Shown here in pieces: positions 16,688 through 25,467 of a stretch of 64,000 nt of DNA. How positions within the stretch are numbered: position 1 is the stretch's first letter; each line of letters opens with the position of its first letter. The DNA is from Vibrio coralliilyticus ATCC BAA-450 (GTDB taxonomy: Bacteria > Pseudomonadota > Gammaproteobacteria > Enterobacterales > Vibrionaceae). The notes under the pieces are model-generated. The model did not search any database and had not been told where the DNA came from. It was given only the letters and a program-made list of their open reading frames with translations. The translations under genes and the position numbers were made by a program. The stretch is taken from positions 496,001-560,000 of the forward strand of contig NZ_ACZN01000016.1 of NCBI RefSeq assembly GCF_000176135.1, read 5' to 3'.

Positions 16688-17704
16688 ATGAATCAACTAG
16701 TTAACCCATCAATTGTGCTTGACAACCACCCCCAAGGTGCCGCGACAACGGGCAATTTTCGTATCGCCAACCAGCCAATTGGCGAGTTAAAGCCGGGTGA
16801 GTTTTTAATTGAAAACACTTGGCTTTCGATGGACCCATATACGCGACCGCGCCTTAATGAAAACACTGCGTATGTCGAGCCGATCAAACTGGGTGAGGTG
16901 ATTCAGGGAGAAACCATTGGCAAGGTTGTCGAAAGTAACAGCCCTAAATATCAGGTCGGCGATAGGGTGTTCACTTTTTCAGGTTGGCAAAAATATTGTG
17001 TCGGTAACGATGCGGATTTCATGACTTATCGATTGCCAGATACGGAACTATCGCCAACGATCTTTCTCAGTGTGGCGGGAACTCCGGGTCGAGCGGCGTA
17101 CTTTGGATTGAACAAAATTGCCAAACCTAAAGCGGGTGAAACCATGGTGGTATCAGCCGCTTCAGGTGCTGTGGGGTCGGTTGCCGGTCAACTTGGCAAA
17201 ATGGCGGGGTGCCGAGTGGTCGGTATCGCGGGCAGTGAGGAAAAGTGTCGTTATGTGGTCGATGAACTGGGTTTCGATGCCTGCGTCAATTACAAGTCTG
17301 ACAATTTGAGCGAGGAGATTGAAGCCGCCTGTCCGAACGGCGTGGACATCTACTTCGAAAATGTAGGTGGGCGTATATCTTCCTTTGTTGCACGTCATTT
17401 AAACGAAGGTGCCAGAGTGCCAATTTGTGGCAGTGCAGCGTTATACAACAAAGGCAAAGATGTGGATGCCTCGACGTTATCGCGCTTCTACTCCTCACTG
17501 CCTAGTGCGCCGGAAAATCGATTCTTTCTGGTGACCGAGTGGGTCAATGAATATGCCAGCTCGATCAGTTGGCTGACCGCCGCAGCGGAAAGTGGTCAAC
17601 TCAAATTTCGTGAAACGGTGACCGAAGGATTGGAAAACGCACCGCAGGCCTTTGTCGATCTATTGGAAGGGAAGCACTTCGGTAAACAACTGGTTCGAGT
17701 TTAA
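16688..17704 (+). CDS. NADP-dependent MDR-family enone/alkenal reductase
   Basis: Zinc-free medium-chain reductase of the CurA/prostaglandin-reductase type, about 338 aa from the ATG at 16688. TGAGGTG lies just upstream, and in-frame codons before it lack support. WLSMDPYTRPR near 28-38 is typical of the family. AASGAVGSVAGQLGK near 155-169 is the nucleotide-binding turn, and YFENVGG near 224 is another family motif. These enzymes reduce C=C bonds next to a carbonyl with NADPH. The PKS has DH but no ER, so this protein could be a trans enoyl reductase (as LovC is for its synthase) or a tailoring enzyme on the released product. That role is inferred from position. Confidence 0.87.
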   Translation: MNQLVNPSIVLDNHPQGAATTGNFRIANQPIGELKPGEFLIENTWLSMDPYTRPRLNENTAYVEPIKLGEVIQGETIGKVVESNSPKYQVGDRVFTFSGWQKYCVGNDADFMTYRLPDTELSPTIFLSVAGTPGRAAYFGLNKIAKPKAGETMVVSAASGAVGSVAGQLGKMAGCRVVGIAGSEEKCRYVVDELGFDACVNYKSDNLSEEIEAACPNGVDIYFENVGGRISSFVARHLNEGARVPICGSAALYNKGKDVDASTLSRFYSSLPSAPENRFFLVTEWVNEYASSISWLTAAAESGQLKFRETVTEGLENAPQAFVDLLEGKHFGKQLVRV

Positions 17705-17738
17705 TACTCTTCGCCTTTTTTGATTGGTTGGTCGTGCT

Positions 17739-18743
17739 ATGAAAAAAATAATAAAGATTTTGATTCCACTGATGTTGTTGGTCCTGGCTGGCGGTGCCTA
17801 TTGGTATTACTACGGGCGCTTTTTCCAGACCACCGACAATGCTTACGTTCAAACGGACATTACTAACGTCAGTTCGCGCATCAATGCGGAAGTGGTAAAA
17901 ATTAATATTAAGGACAATCAGAAGGTCAAAAAAGGCGATTTACTGGCGCAGCTGGATGACCGCGAATTCGTGATTAAAGAGCAGCTCGCTGAAGCGACCT
18001 TGGCGCAAAGTCAGGCGGAACAGTCGAACGCGGACGCGGCGTACAAGATGCAGAAAAGTACCATCGAAGAGTATCAGAGTAAGGTGACGTCGGCGAAGGC
18101 CAAATATCAATATTCACTTCAGCAATACAAGCGTTTGCAGGCTCTAGAGAAGCAAAACTATGTGTCCAAAGGCGAACGTGACAACGGCGCGTCTGCCTAT
18201 AAAGTTGATAAAGCGGCGTATCTTGAGGCTAAGGCCAGCCTGAAAACGCAACAAGACAAGCTATCGGTACTGGAAAGTGAAATAGAGCAGGCTGACGCGA
18301 TGGTCAAGCAAGCCACAGCCAGTTTGTCTCAGGCGAAGCTTGAATTGGGCTACACCCGAATTGTGGCTCCAATAGATGGTGTGATCAGCAATCGTAACCT
18401 GCAAGTCGGTATGATGGTGCAACCGGGGCAATCTGTGGTGAGCATAGTGTCTGATCGTACACCGTGGATTCTGGCGAACTTTAAAGAAACGCAAAAGTCT
18501 CGCATGCACAAAGGGCAGTCTGTTGATGTCACCATTGATGCCTATCCAGGGAAGACTTTCTCAGCACGAATCGACAGTGTATCGCCAGCCACGGGCGCCA
18601 CCTTTGCTTTGCTACCACCAGATAACGCGACGGGCAACTTTACCAAAGTGGTGCAACGTGTACCGGTTAAGATTGTGTTCAATGATTCGGTTCAGGTCGA
18701 CAATGGGTTATCTGCGGTTGTTACTGTGGATACGAGGCAGTAA
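17739..18743 (+). CDS. HlyD/EmrA-type membrane fusion protein
   Basis: Periplasmic adaptor anchored by one N-terminal transmembrane helix (about residues 3-22 of the form starting at the ATG, 17739). Then come a biotinyl-lipoyl half (TTDNAYVQTDITNVSSRI), a long Gln/Ala/Lys-rich coiled coil near 90-190, and the second half with YTRIVAPIDGVISNR. The EmrA family links an MFS pump to an outer-membrane TolC channel. The partner is most likely the EmrB-type exporter at 14415. In many Emr operons emrA directly precedes emrB; here it comes after, with two genes between. PPTase starts three bases after its stop. Confidence 0.92.
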   Translation: MKKIIKILIPLMLLVLAGGAYWYYYGRFFQTTDNAYVQTDITNVSSRINAEVVKINIKDNQKVKKGDLLAQLDDREFVIKEQLAEATLAQSQAEQSNADAAYKMQKSTIEEYQSKVTSAKAKYQYSLQQYKRLQALEKQNYVSKGERDNGASAYKVDKAAYLEAKASLKTQQDKLSVLESEIEQADAMVKQATASLSQAKLELGYTRIVAPIDGVISNRNLQVGMMVQPGQSVVSIVSDRTPWILANFKETQKSRMHKGQSVDVTIDAYPGKTFSARIDSVSPATGATFALLPPDNATGNFTKVVQRVPVKIVFNDSVQVDNGLSAVVTVDTRQ

Positions 18744-18745
18744 TT

Positions 18746-19507
18746 ATGGCGACATTATTTCCTGATATTGACGCCATAGTGGGAGCGCGTGATTTATCTG
18801 AACAAACAAGCGGTCGGTTTATCAACAAGGAGCAAAGGTTTCTCATCAATGGCGCGAGTGTCTTTGTGTGCCAGTTTAACCCAAGCCTTTATCACGATGC
18901 CTTATTCAAGCAGTTCAGGATTCGATGTCCTGATGGACTTGGCCGCGCGGTAAGCTCAAGACGAGCTGAGTTTCTGGCGGGTCGTTATGCGGCCAGACAG
19001 GCGATATCTGCTTGCGGTGGGTTGGTTGCCAGCGGAGTCCAGATCGGGGTCGGGGCAAATCGCTGTCCAACATGGCCAGACGGAATTTTAGGTACCATTA
19101 CCCATTGCGATGATATCGCTGCATGTGCAGTGCTTCCTGCTATTCAGAACATCAGGCGCTACATCGGAATGGATATTGAGAAAGTGCTAGCGGCCAAAGT
19201 GGTGCGTGAGATATCCAGCTCCGTTTGTTCTGTATGGGAGTGGCAGCGTCTGGCGTCACTGCCATTTAGTAACGATATCATCACCACAATCATCTTCTCC
19301 GCCAAAGAGAGTCTGTTTAAAGCGCTTTATTCCTACATTGGTGAGTATTTCGGCTTTGAATGTGCTCAGGTTAAATGTGTTGACCCATACAAACAGCGCA
19401 TATGGCTGGACTTATCGCCTTCGCTGGTGGCTAAGACAGGTTTTCGAGAAGTGGAGTGTCATTACACCTTGCAGTCGGACTACGTGATCACCTTTCTCTC
19501 TCAATAG
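18746..19507 (+). CDS. 4'-phosphopantetheinyl transferase, Sfp/EntD superfamily
   Basis: Converts apo carrier domains to holo by transferring phosphopantetheine from CoA to the Ser of LGGNS/AGGNS. Residues: WPDGILGTITH near 110-120, YIGMDIEK with Asp143 and Glu145 (Mg binding) and FSAKESLFKAL with Lys187, Glu188 and Lys192. The WxxxKExxxK type signature is complete. Length 253 aa fits EntD/VibD-like enzymes. GAGG in the end of the upstream gene supplies the ribosome site, so it is the last gene of the biosynthetic operon. Its targets would be the four carrier domains in this window and any upstream. Confidence 0.93.
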   Translation: MATLFPDIDAIVGARDLSEQTSGRFINKEQRFLINGASVFVCQFNPSLYHDALFKQFRIRCPDGLGRAVSSRRAEFLAGRYAARQAISACGGLVASGVQIGVGANRCPTWPDGILGTITHCDDIAACAVLPAIQNIRRYIGMDIEKVLAAKVVREISSSVCSVWEWQRLASLPFSNDIITTIIFSAKESLFKALYSYIGEYFGFECAQVKCVDPYKQRIWLDLSPSLVAKTGFREVECHYTLQSDYVITFLSQ

Positions 19508-19835
19508 TAGGCCTCTGCGGCGAAACAAAATGGAACTATGTGCATAAACTGATGTACTTAGCATGTTCAACGAGATTAATATAATCGGAGCCTTTCGAAT
19601 GCCAAGCTAGCACTGGTAAGGCCAAAAATTGAAATGTTTTTCAGTTTATTAAATGTTTTTTAAGTCTGGCTTGTTAATTTGAATGAATTCCATGTTTGGC
19701 TTCTGCACTCTCCAAAGCTCAAAAGGCCGACACAGATGGATTAAAAGCAGTGAGACTCAGTAAATAAAACCATCGCTTGTGACCTTCCTTTTATCACTGC
19801 TGAATGGGTCACGATACAGAACAGAGATAGATAAC
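19508..19835. other. Intergenic region before the two-component genes
   Basis: 328 bp, AT-rich, between the end of the biosynthetic operon and the response regulator gene. I see no open frame of useful length, no tRNA and no clear T-run terminator. It presumably holds the end of the long transcript and the promoter of the regulator pair. The upstream in-frame Met at 19779 is not preceded by a good ribosome site. Confidence 0.5.
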
Positions 19836-20492
19836 ATGCGCGTATTATTAGTTGAAGATGACCCTATGCTTGGCAATGCGATTACCGCTTCCCTTGCCAG
19901 ACATCACTATACCGCAGACTGGGTAACATCGGGTGAAAGTGCCCTTCATGCACTGCAAACTGACAGCTTCCTGCTGGTCATTCTTGATATTTCATTACCA
20001 GGTATTAGTGGTTTGAAAGTACTCAAAGAGCTCAGGAGTAAAGGAGACAAGACGCCCGTTTTGATTCTCAGCGCTCGAGATGAACTCAATGACCGTGTTT
20101 ATGGGCTCAATCATGGCGCAGATGATTATCTGGTTAAGCCGTTCCAACTGGAAGAGCTGCTGGCGCGTATGGGTGCGTTGATTCGCCGATCGGCGGGCAT
20201 GGCCGATGACACCATTGTGGTGGGAGATGTCTCTGTCTCGGTCAACTCACATAAAGTCGCGGTTGCCGGTGAGTGCATTAATCTGACGCCGAATGAATTT
20301 AAAATTCTCCTCTATCTGGTGACGAATGCTGGTAGGGTGCTAAGCAAAACTCAGATATTGCAAAACATGCACGGTTGGGATGAAAGTGCCGGACTTAATT
20401 CGATTGAAGTACACATCCATAATCTGCGCAAAAAGATGCCGAAAGGTACCATAGAAAACATTCGAGGAGTCGGATACATCATCCAGCACTAG
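19836..20492 (+). CDS. OmpR/PhoB-type response regulator (QseB/PmrA-like)
   Basis: DNA-binding response regulator of 218 aa from the ATG at 19836, chosen because MRVLLVEDDPML is the standard receiver start. Receiver: acidic pair Asp8/Asp9, phospho-acceptor Asp51 in LVILDISLPG, and Lys in LVKPF near 101. A winged helix-turn-helix output domain follows, with LTPNEFKIL, VLSKTQIL and a final IRGVGYII. The sensor kinase starts two bases after its stop, so they form one unit. It lies just behind the biosynthetic operon on the same strand and could regulate it, but no binding site was identified. Confidence 0.93.
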   Translation: MRVLLVEDDPMLGNAITASLARHHYTADWVTSGESALHALQTDSFLLVILDISLPGISGLKVLKELRSKGDKTPVLILSARDELNDRVYGLNHGADDYLVKPFQLEELLARMGALIRRSAGMADDTIVVGDVSVSVNSHKVAVAGECINLTPNEFKILLYLVTNAGRVLSKTQILQNMHGWDESAGLNSIEVHIHNLRKKMPKGTIENIRGVGYIIQH

Positions 20493-20493
20493 T

Positions 20494-21933
20494 ATGAGAC
20501 TGAATTCTGTTAAACGTCGTGTCGCATTGGCGAGTGTGCTACTTTGTCTCGCGGTTATTACTGCGTCTACCATCTGGGTCTATCTTGATACTCGTCAAGC
20601 TATTACGGACGTTGATGATGCACGGCTTCAGGATCTCAGTGAGAGTTTCTTGAAGGTGTTGTTATTGACCGACCCCTCTGTGATTGGCGAAGACCGAAAC
20701 TCAGACCCAGAAACCGTTTTCGCTAACATCACCAGTAAAACGTCTCCCAAAGACAACCTAGAAAAATGGTCACGAGCCAAGCTGCTTGAAGATAATTTTG
20801 CCTACTTATTGCTCGATTCAAAGGGCGTTGTATTGGCAAGCTCTCCGAATGCGCCACCTGTTGACTTAAAGATGATGCGTCATCCTGGCCTGAACGACAT
20901 TCATGATCAGCAGCAATCCAACATGTGGCGTGGCGTAACCATGCTATTAACGCAACCGAAAACGGGTGAGCCAATGTGGCTCTGGCTGGGTGAAGACAAG
21001 CACCTGCGCAGCGAAGTCGAAAACAAAATTGCGATCCCAGCTATTGTCCCCATGCTGGTGGCAACACCATTCCTATGTCTGCTATTGGTGCTGTTTACCT
21101 ATCATTTGTTTGCACCAATAAGCCGTCTGGAAAAGGAAGTGTCGGAGAAGTCGATTGATAACCTCTCACCACTTAATATTACTGATGTCCCAACGGAGCT
21201 GGATAGCTTAGTAAAACGCTTAAACTACCTGTTTGATCAAGTCGATGCCGCTTGGCAAAGAGAAAAACGATTTAATCAAGACGCTGCCCATGAACTGCGA
21301 ACACCTCTGGCCGTGATCAAGCTTAATGCGCAGAATGCACTTGAAACACAAAATGCTGAAGAAAAAGACCATGACCTAAAACAGATTGAAAAGAGCATTA
21401 CACGTTCTGAGCGAACCATTGAGCAGTTATTGACATTGGCAAAAGTAGAGAGCGGACTGGTCGTTGATTTAAGCCAAACCGTCGATGTCGCTCAGATACT
21501 ACGCAATGTGATCGCCGAGCTGGTGCCTCTTGCATTGAAGCAACAGCAAAAAATCACATTAGAAGCCGATGAGGAAACCTATGCGATTCAAGGCAATGAG
21601 ATTTTCCTTAACTGTCTGTTTCGAAATCTGATGGATAATGCTATTCGCTACTCTGGAGAGGGAACTCGAATTTGGGCTGAAGTGACTGAGCATGAAGAAC
21701 ATGTACAGATCGTGATTGCCGATAGCGGTCGAGGAATGAGTCAAATTGATATTGACCGGATCTTTGAGCGCTTTTTCCGTGCTAAAGAAACTCAAAACAA
21801 AGCTCAAGGAGCAGGTTTGGGGATGGCGATAGTTGAGCGTGTTATTGCTCTTCATCAGGGAAAAATTGATGTGAGATCTCAAGAGCCGGGTTTGGCGTTC
21901 ATCATCACCTTGCCAAAGTTCCGTTTAATTTAG
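20494..21933 (+). CDS. Sensor histidine kinase (QseC-like)
   Basis: Membrane sensor kinase of 479 aa. TM1 about 10-30, a periplasmic domain about 31-180, TM2 about 183-205 and a HAMP-like linker. HisKA is FNQDAAHELRTPLAVI with phospho-acceptor His266. The ATP-binding domain has NLMDNAIRYSG (N box), ADSGRGM (G1) and GAGLGMAIVERV (G2). It phosphorylates the regulator encoded immediately upstream. The periplasmic domain is of the QseC-like size and carries no motif that reveals a ligand. Confidence 0.93.
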   Translation: MRLNSVKRRVALASVLLCLAVITASTIWVYLDTRQAITDVDDARLQDLSESFLKVLLLTDPSVIGEDRNSDPETVFANITSKTSPKDNLEKWSRAKLLEDNFAYLLLDSKGVVLASSPNAPPVDLKMMRHPGLNDIHDQQQSNMWRGVTMLLTQPKTGEPMWLWLGEDKHLRSEVENKIAIPAIVPMLVATPFLCLLLVLFTYHLFAPISRLEKEVSEKSIDNLSPLNITDVPTELDSLVKRLNYLFDQVDAAWQREKRFNQDAAHELRTPLAVIKLNAQNALETQNAEEKDHDLKQIEKSITRSERTIEQLLTLAKVESGLVVDLSQTVDVAQILRNVIAELVPLALKQQQKITLEADEETYAIQGNEIFLNCLFRNLMDNAIRYSGEGTRIWAEVTEHEEHVQIVIADSGRGMSQIDIDRIFERFFRAKETQNKAQGAGLGMAIVERVIALHQGKIDVRSQEPGLAFIITLPKFRLI

Positions 21934-22073
21934 CTTCAAATTAGGATGTGGATGTAAGCTCACAAAAACAGAATTCCTGTTAAATGATTTGTTTTAGGCA
22001 AAAAAGAGGTGCAAACAAGGAAGTGTCTAGCTTAACGCTCTGCTAATCTGCAACCCATGCTTAATGGGGCGCT

Positions 22074-22101
22074 TTGACAGTCTGAGATCCTTTTCTACGC
22101 T
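22074..22101 (+). promoter_or_regulatory. Possible sigma-70 promoter for the 63-aa gene
   Basis: TTGACA at 22074-22079 and TACGCT at 22096-22101, 16 bp apart. The -10 match is poor. It lies 40 bp before the start codon of the small gene. Weak call. Confidence 0.3.
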
Positions 22102-22140
22102 TAGAGTCGTGTATACGTAAGATGAAAAGGAGAAGAGAAA

Positions 22141-22332
22141 ATGGCGACATTTAAACAGGACATTCCACATCGCGTTACTGTCTACCACGATGACATTGAT
22201 CAGGAAAACGCGTTGAAAAATGCCATGCTGCCTGAAAAACCAAGATATTTTAACGGCTCGCCCACCTATCAGGCTGACAGTATTGAAGAGTTCAAAACTC
22301 GAATTGGTCAGGTAGGAATGTCGCTCGAATGA
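22141..22332 (+). CDS. Small orphan protein, 63 aa
   Basis: Unrecognised soluble, acidic small protein with no signal peptide, membrane segment or known motif. The sequence is rich in Asp/Glu and His near the start (IPHRVTVYHDDIDQEN) and ends with a Glu/Phe helix. Reality is supported by AAAGGAG ten bases before the ATG, a possible promoter just upstream and a strong terminator 35 bp after the stop, making it a self-contained transcription unit. It is separated from the kinase gene by 207 bp. It may be a lineage-specific regulator or adaptor; no function can be given. Confidence 0.7.
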   Translation: MATFKQDIPHRVTVYHDDIDQENALKNAMLPEKPRYFNGSPTYQADSIEEFKTRIGQVGMSLE

Positions 22333-22366
22333 AGATTTGAGTCAGTAGAAAAAGTTATTCAACATC

Positions 22367-22390
22367 AGCCCGCACTATCGCGGGCTTTTT
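22367..22390 (+). terminator. Rho-independent terminator
   Basis: AGCCCGC, loop ACTATC, GCGGGCT, then TTTT. It ends the 63-aa gene. It overlaps the last codons of the convergent diguanylate cyclase gene. Confidence 0.85.
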
Positions 22391-24186
22391 GATTCCTGTA
22401 CTTTAATCTGATTACGTCCACTTTCTTTCGCCATATACAGTTGTTTATCTGCACTAGATAGTGCTTTGGCAAAGTCATCATCCAACCATTCCACCACACC
22501 GATGCTGACAGTTACTTTGGAGCAGACGACCGATCTCAAACTGGCGACCAGTTGAAGTTCTACTCGGCTGCGAATTCTCTCCGCTAAACTAGCGGCATCT
22601 TCCAGCTGAGTTTCCGGCAAGATTAACGCAAACTCTTCGCCACCCAGTCGACCAAAGATATCGGTATCGCGAATCTCACTCATAACAAGAGTACAAAAGG
22701 TTTTCAGCACCGAATCACCAATCGCATGGCCGTAGTTATCGTTAATCTGTTTGAAGTGATCTAGGTCCATCATACATATGCATGAACTGGCGTTGAGCCG
22801 TCGAATGTCCTCGGCATGATTAACTAATGCGCGACGGTTGAGAATGCCTGTTAATGGGTCTTCGCGCACCAGCTTGACCAGTTGAGATTCTTTAGTCTTG
22901 ATACTGTAAGCCATGTCAGAAAAGGCACTAAAGAGCTGGCCAATTTCATCATCTCTGACAGAGAAGTCAGTTTTAGCTCGGCCTGTTTTTGAGAGCACTG
23001 AGATTCGTCGACGCAGGTCGACGATCGGTGAGGCGATGTAGTGGGAAAGATAAAGAGTCAAAGATGCAAATAAGAACAGAGCAATACATAGGTAGAGGAA
23101 CACCTCGCGCATTAGTAGTAAGTTGCTCGACTTGAGTTCCTCCATTGATACATACACCACCAAGTTTATGCCTTTTTGATTATCGGGAATGGATGGGTGG
23201 GTGTTGTCCACAGAGATAAGATGATTTTGAATATTCAATTCTATAGGTTGATTGATCAGCATCCCGTTTAGATCGTCTCTCATCTGTGGCTTATTGGTCT
23301 TATTAAGGCCTGCTTTTGAGAGTTCATGCAGCGACAAATGATTGGCTGCGGACAATGAGTGAAGACCTTGGTTTCGTACCATTAAAACATCTACGTGTTG
23401 GAGGTTACTTTGAATCAAGGTGTTTTTTATCTGGTAAAGGTGGTCTTCAACAATGGTGCGATCTAATACGGCTGTGTAAAAGCCGACGATTTGCTTATCG
23501 CATCCAATAAGAGGTCGCGAATATAGATAAGTTTCGGTGTCGAATATCAGGCCTAGCTTTGAAATAGTTTCTGCGCTGGCAAGGCTGATGACTTGGCGAG
23601 GGAGTCGTCTCCCCTCACGAATCTTGACCAGTAAGTTACTCAAATCTCTACTCGCTTGAGAGTTCACCTCGCCACGCTGGTTAAGTTCGAGTAACTGACG
23701 GAGGGTTTCTTGTTCTAACCGTAGATTCTCGGGATAAGTGGTTTGCCACTCTTGGTATGAAGTGTGTAGTAGGGCAAGAACGTGTTCAGGCAGAAGAATA
23801 AGGCCCTTAATATTTTTACGAAGTACGTACCGATTACTCTTATTCGAAGACAAACTAAATGCAGTGACCTGTCCGGATAAGTCCGAAATCGCGAGCGCGG
23901 AGAAACCACTGGTGAAACTCAAGGCGTCTGCAGAAGAGATAGATAATGAGCTCTCTCCTTCTTTGCAGGTTGTTATCTCACTACTAAGGCGATCAAATTC
24001 GGTAAATCGTCCTTCTACATAGTGACTAATTTCATTAGCGCCTAGAGACGAAGAAAGTTGAATAGACTGGAAAATGTGGTCGATGGTGAGCTTTTCTCGA
24101 GCTTTGTAATAGGCGTAGCTGAAGATCAGCAATGACACTGCTAAGGGTAGAAGTATGATAAAAATCTTTACGCTAAGCTTATTCAT
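22375..24186 (-). CDS. Membrane sensor diguanylate cyclase (dCache-HAMP-GGDEF)
   Basis: Makes c-di-GMP from two GTP. 603 aa: TM1 about 6-26, a large periplasmic sensor region about 30-350, TM2 about 357-380, a HAMP with DEIGQLFSAFSDM, then GGDEF from about 440. DPLTGILNRR, DLDHFKQINDNYGHAIGD, GRLGGEEF and ADKQLYMAKESGRNQ are all intact. The I-site RDTD sits five residues before GGEEF, so product inhibition is expected. The start overlaps the preceding binding-protein gene by eight bases, so they are translationally coupled. This suggests that the binding protein delivers the signal to this sensor. Confidence 0.93.
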   Translation of the reverse strand: MNKLSVKIFIILLPLAVSLLIFSYAYYKAREKLTIDHIFQSIQLSSSLGANEISHYVEGRFTEFDRLSSEITTCKEGESSLSISSADALSFTSGFSALAISDLSGQVTAFSLSSNKSNRYVLRKNIKGLILLPEHVLALLHTSYQEWQTTYPENLRLEQETLRQLLELNQRGEVNSQASRDLSNLLVKIREGRRLPRQVISLASAETISKLGLIFDTETYLYSRPLIGCDKQIVGFYTAVLDRTIVEDHLYQIKNTLIQSNLQHVDVLMVRNQGLHSLSAANHLSLHELSKAGLNKTNKPQMRDDLNGMLINQPIELNIQNHLISVDNTHPSIPDNQKGINLVVYVSMEELKSSNLLLMREVFLYLCIALFLFASLTLYLSHYIASPIVDLRRRISVLSKTGRAKTDFSVRDDEIGQLFSAFSDMAYSIKTKESQLVKLVREDPLTGILNRRALVNHAEDIRRLNASSCICMMDLDHFKQINDNYGHAIGDSVLKTFCTLVMSEIRDTDIFGRLGGEEFALILPETQLEDAASLAERIRSRVELQLVASLRSVVCSKVTVSIGVVEWLDDDFAKALSSADKQLYMAKESGRNQIKVQESKSPR

Positions 24187-25348
24187 TTCCTACAGGTCTT
24201 TGATCCTCTGGTTTGATGGTCCCTAACTGTTCGATCACATTTAGCTTACCGTTGGTAAACTGGCCCAAGTACATGGGCAGTTCAAAGTGATGATCATCTC
24301 TGAGTTTAATCGCCAGCTCTCTCTCATATAGAGTTAGCCCAGGGAGTTGGTTGATGACAACTTCTTTATCAACTGAGCCTGCTTTTTCTATCGCTGCTTT
24401 GAGTAAGTAAATCAGATCGTAATGAGACTTGCTGGAATAGGTCACCACCGATTCAGAACCATGATAGTTTTTATAATCGTTGACGAATTTCTGTAATACA
24501 GGTTCATCGTTCTGACTAAAAAAGTGAAGAGCAGTGAGTACGCCTTCTAAAGCGTCATCACCAAGATTGGACAAATAGGTTTCATCGGCCGCAAAAGCTA
24601 CGATTTGAAGAGGTCGGCCAAAGTTAAACGACTTCAACTGGGATAAGAAAGTAAAGCCATCAACACCGGGTAAGATGAGCATTAGTGTTTCAGCGCCAGA
24701 GGTTTTAATGCGCTCGAATACAGAAGTGAAGTCTTTTACACCAAATGGGGTAAACTCTATATCAACGACGCTACCTTGGTGTTCATTGACGGAGTTTACA
24801 ATACTTTCAGCCATCCGGTGTGGCCAGATATAGTCATAGCCGAAGATATAAAAATCTTTCCCCACGTTGTCGATCAGGTAAGGAACGATAGGTTCAATGT
24901 AATGCTCTGGAATGGCGCTGTAGCAAAACAGGTAGCGATTAAAATGTTGGCCTTCATAATCGATACCGTAAAACAAAGGGGTTTGAAATGTTTCCGCGAC
25001 TTCCGCCATGGCATAACGAGCCGCACTACTAACAGGGCCAAACAGAGCAAATACTTGGCTTTGCTGTACTAATTCACGGCTGTATTTTACGGTTTTTGCT
25101 GGATCAGTCTGGTTATCACGGATGATGAGTTCAAGTTGTCTGTCAAGAACCCCACCATTTGCATTGATTTGGTCGACGGCAAGCTGGGCGCCTTTCAGTG
25201 CTTGCTGACCATATATAGCAAAGGTCCCTGTCAAAGGTAGGACAACACCGAGTTTGATATTGGGCTGCTGCGGAAGGCAACTGGTCGTGAGCAGCAAAAC
25301 TGATGCCGCGAATACATATTTCACGATACGTCCAACCGATGCCACCAT
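24179..25348 (-). CDS. Periplasmic binding lipoprotein, LivJ/UrtA-type
   Basis: 389-aa type I periplasmic binding fold (branched-chain amino acid/urea/amide family). The N-terminal helix ends in LLLTTSC, a lipobox-like site, so it is probably lipid-anchored. KLGVVLPLTGTFAIYGQQ and AVDQINANGGVLDRQLELI are family hallmarks, as is FGPVSSAARYAMAEVAE. No permease or ATPase gene accompanies it. Its stop overlaps the start of a sensor diguanylate cyclase, so a sensory rather than transport role is likely. AAGGTAG precedes the ATG. Ligand unknown; amides or amino acids are typical of the family. Confidence 0.9.
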   Translation of the reverse strand: MVASVGRIVKYVFAASVLLLTTSCLPQQPNIKLGVVLPLTGTFAIYGQQALKGAQLAVDQINANGGVLDRQLELIIRDNQTDPAKTVKYSRELVQQSQVFALFGPVSSAARYAMAEVAETFQTPLFYGIDYEGQHFNRYLFCYSAIPEHYIEPIVPYLIDNVGKDFYIFGYDYIWPHRMAESIVNSVNEHQGSVVDIEFTPFGVKDFTSVFERIKTSGAETLMLILPGVDGFTFLSQLKSFNFGRPLQIVAFAADETYLSNLGDDALEGVLTALHFFSQNDEPVLQKFVNDYKNYHGSESVVTYSSKSHYDLIYLLKAAIEKAGSVDKEVVINQLPGLTLYERELAIKLRDDHHFELPMYLGQFTNGKLNVIEQLGTIKPEDQRPVGNE

Positions 25349-25467
25349 AAGCTACCTTGAGAATCCATTCTCACATTCTATTAATAAAAGTTTAAAAAGC
25401 GCATTTAGTAAAGCGCATTGGGGGCTTGCTTGTGATGCAGACTAAGTAACGCCATAGTAAAGTCGGC

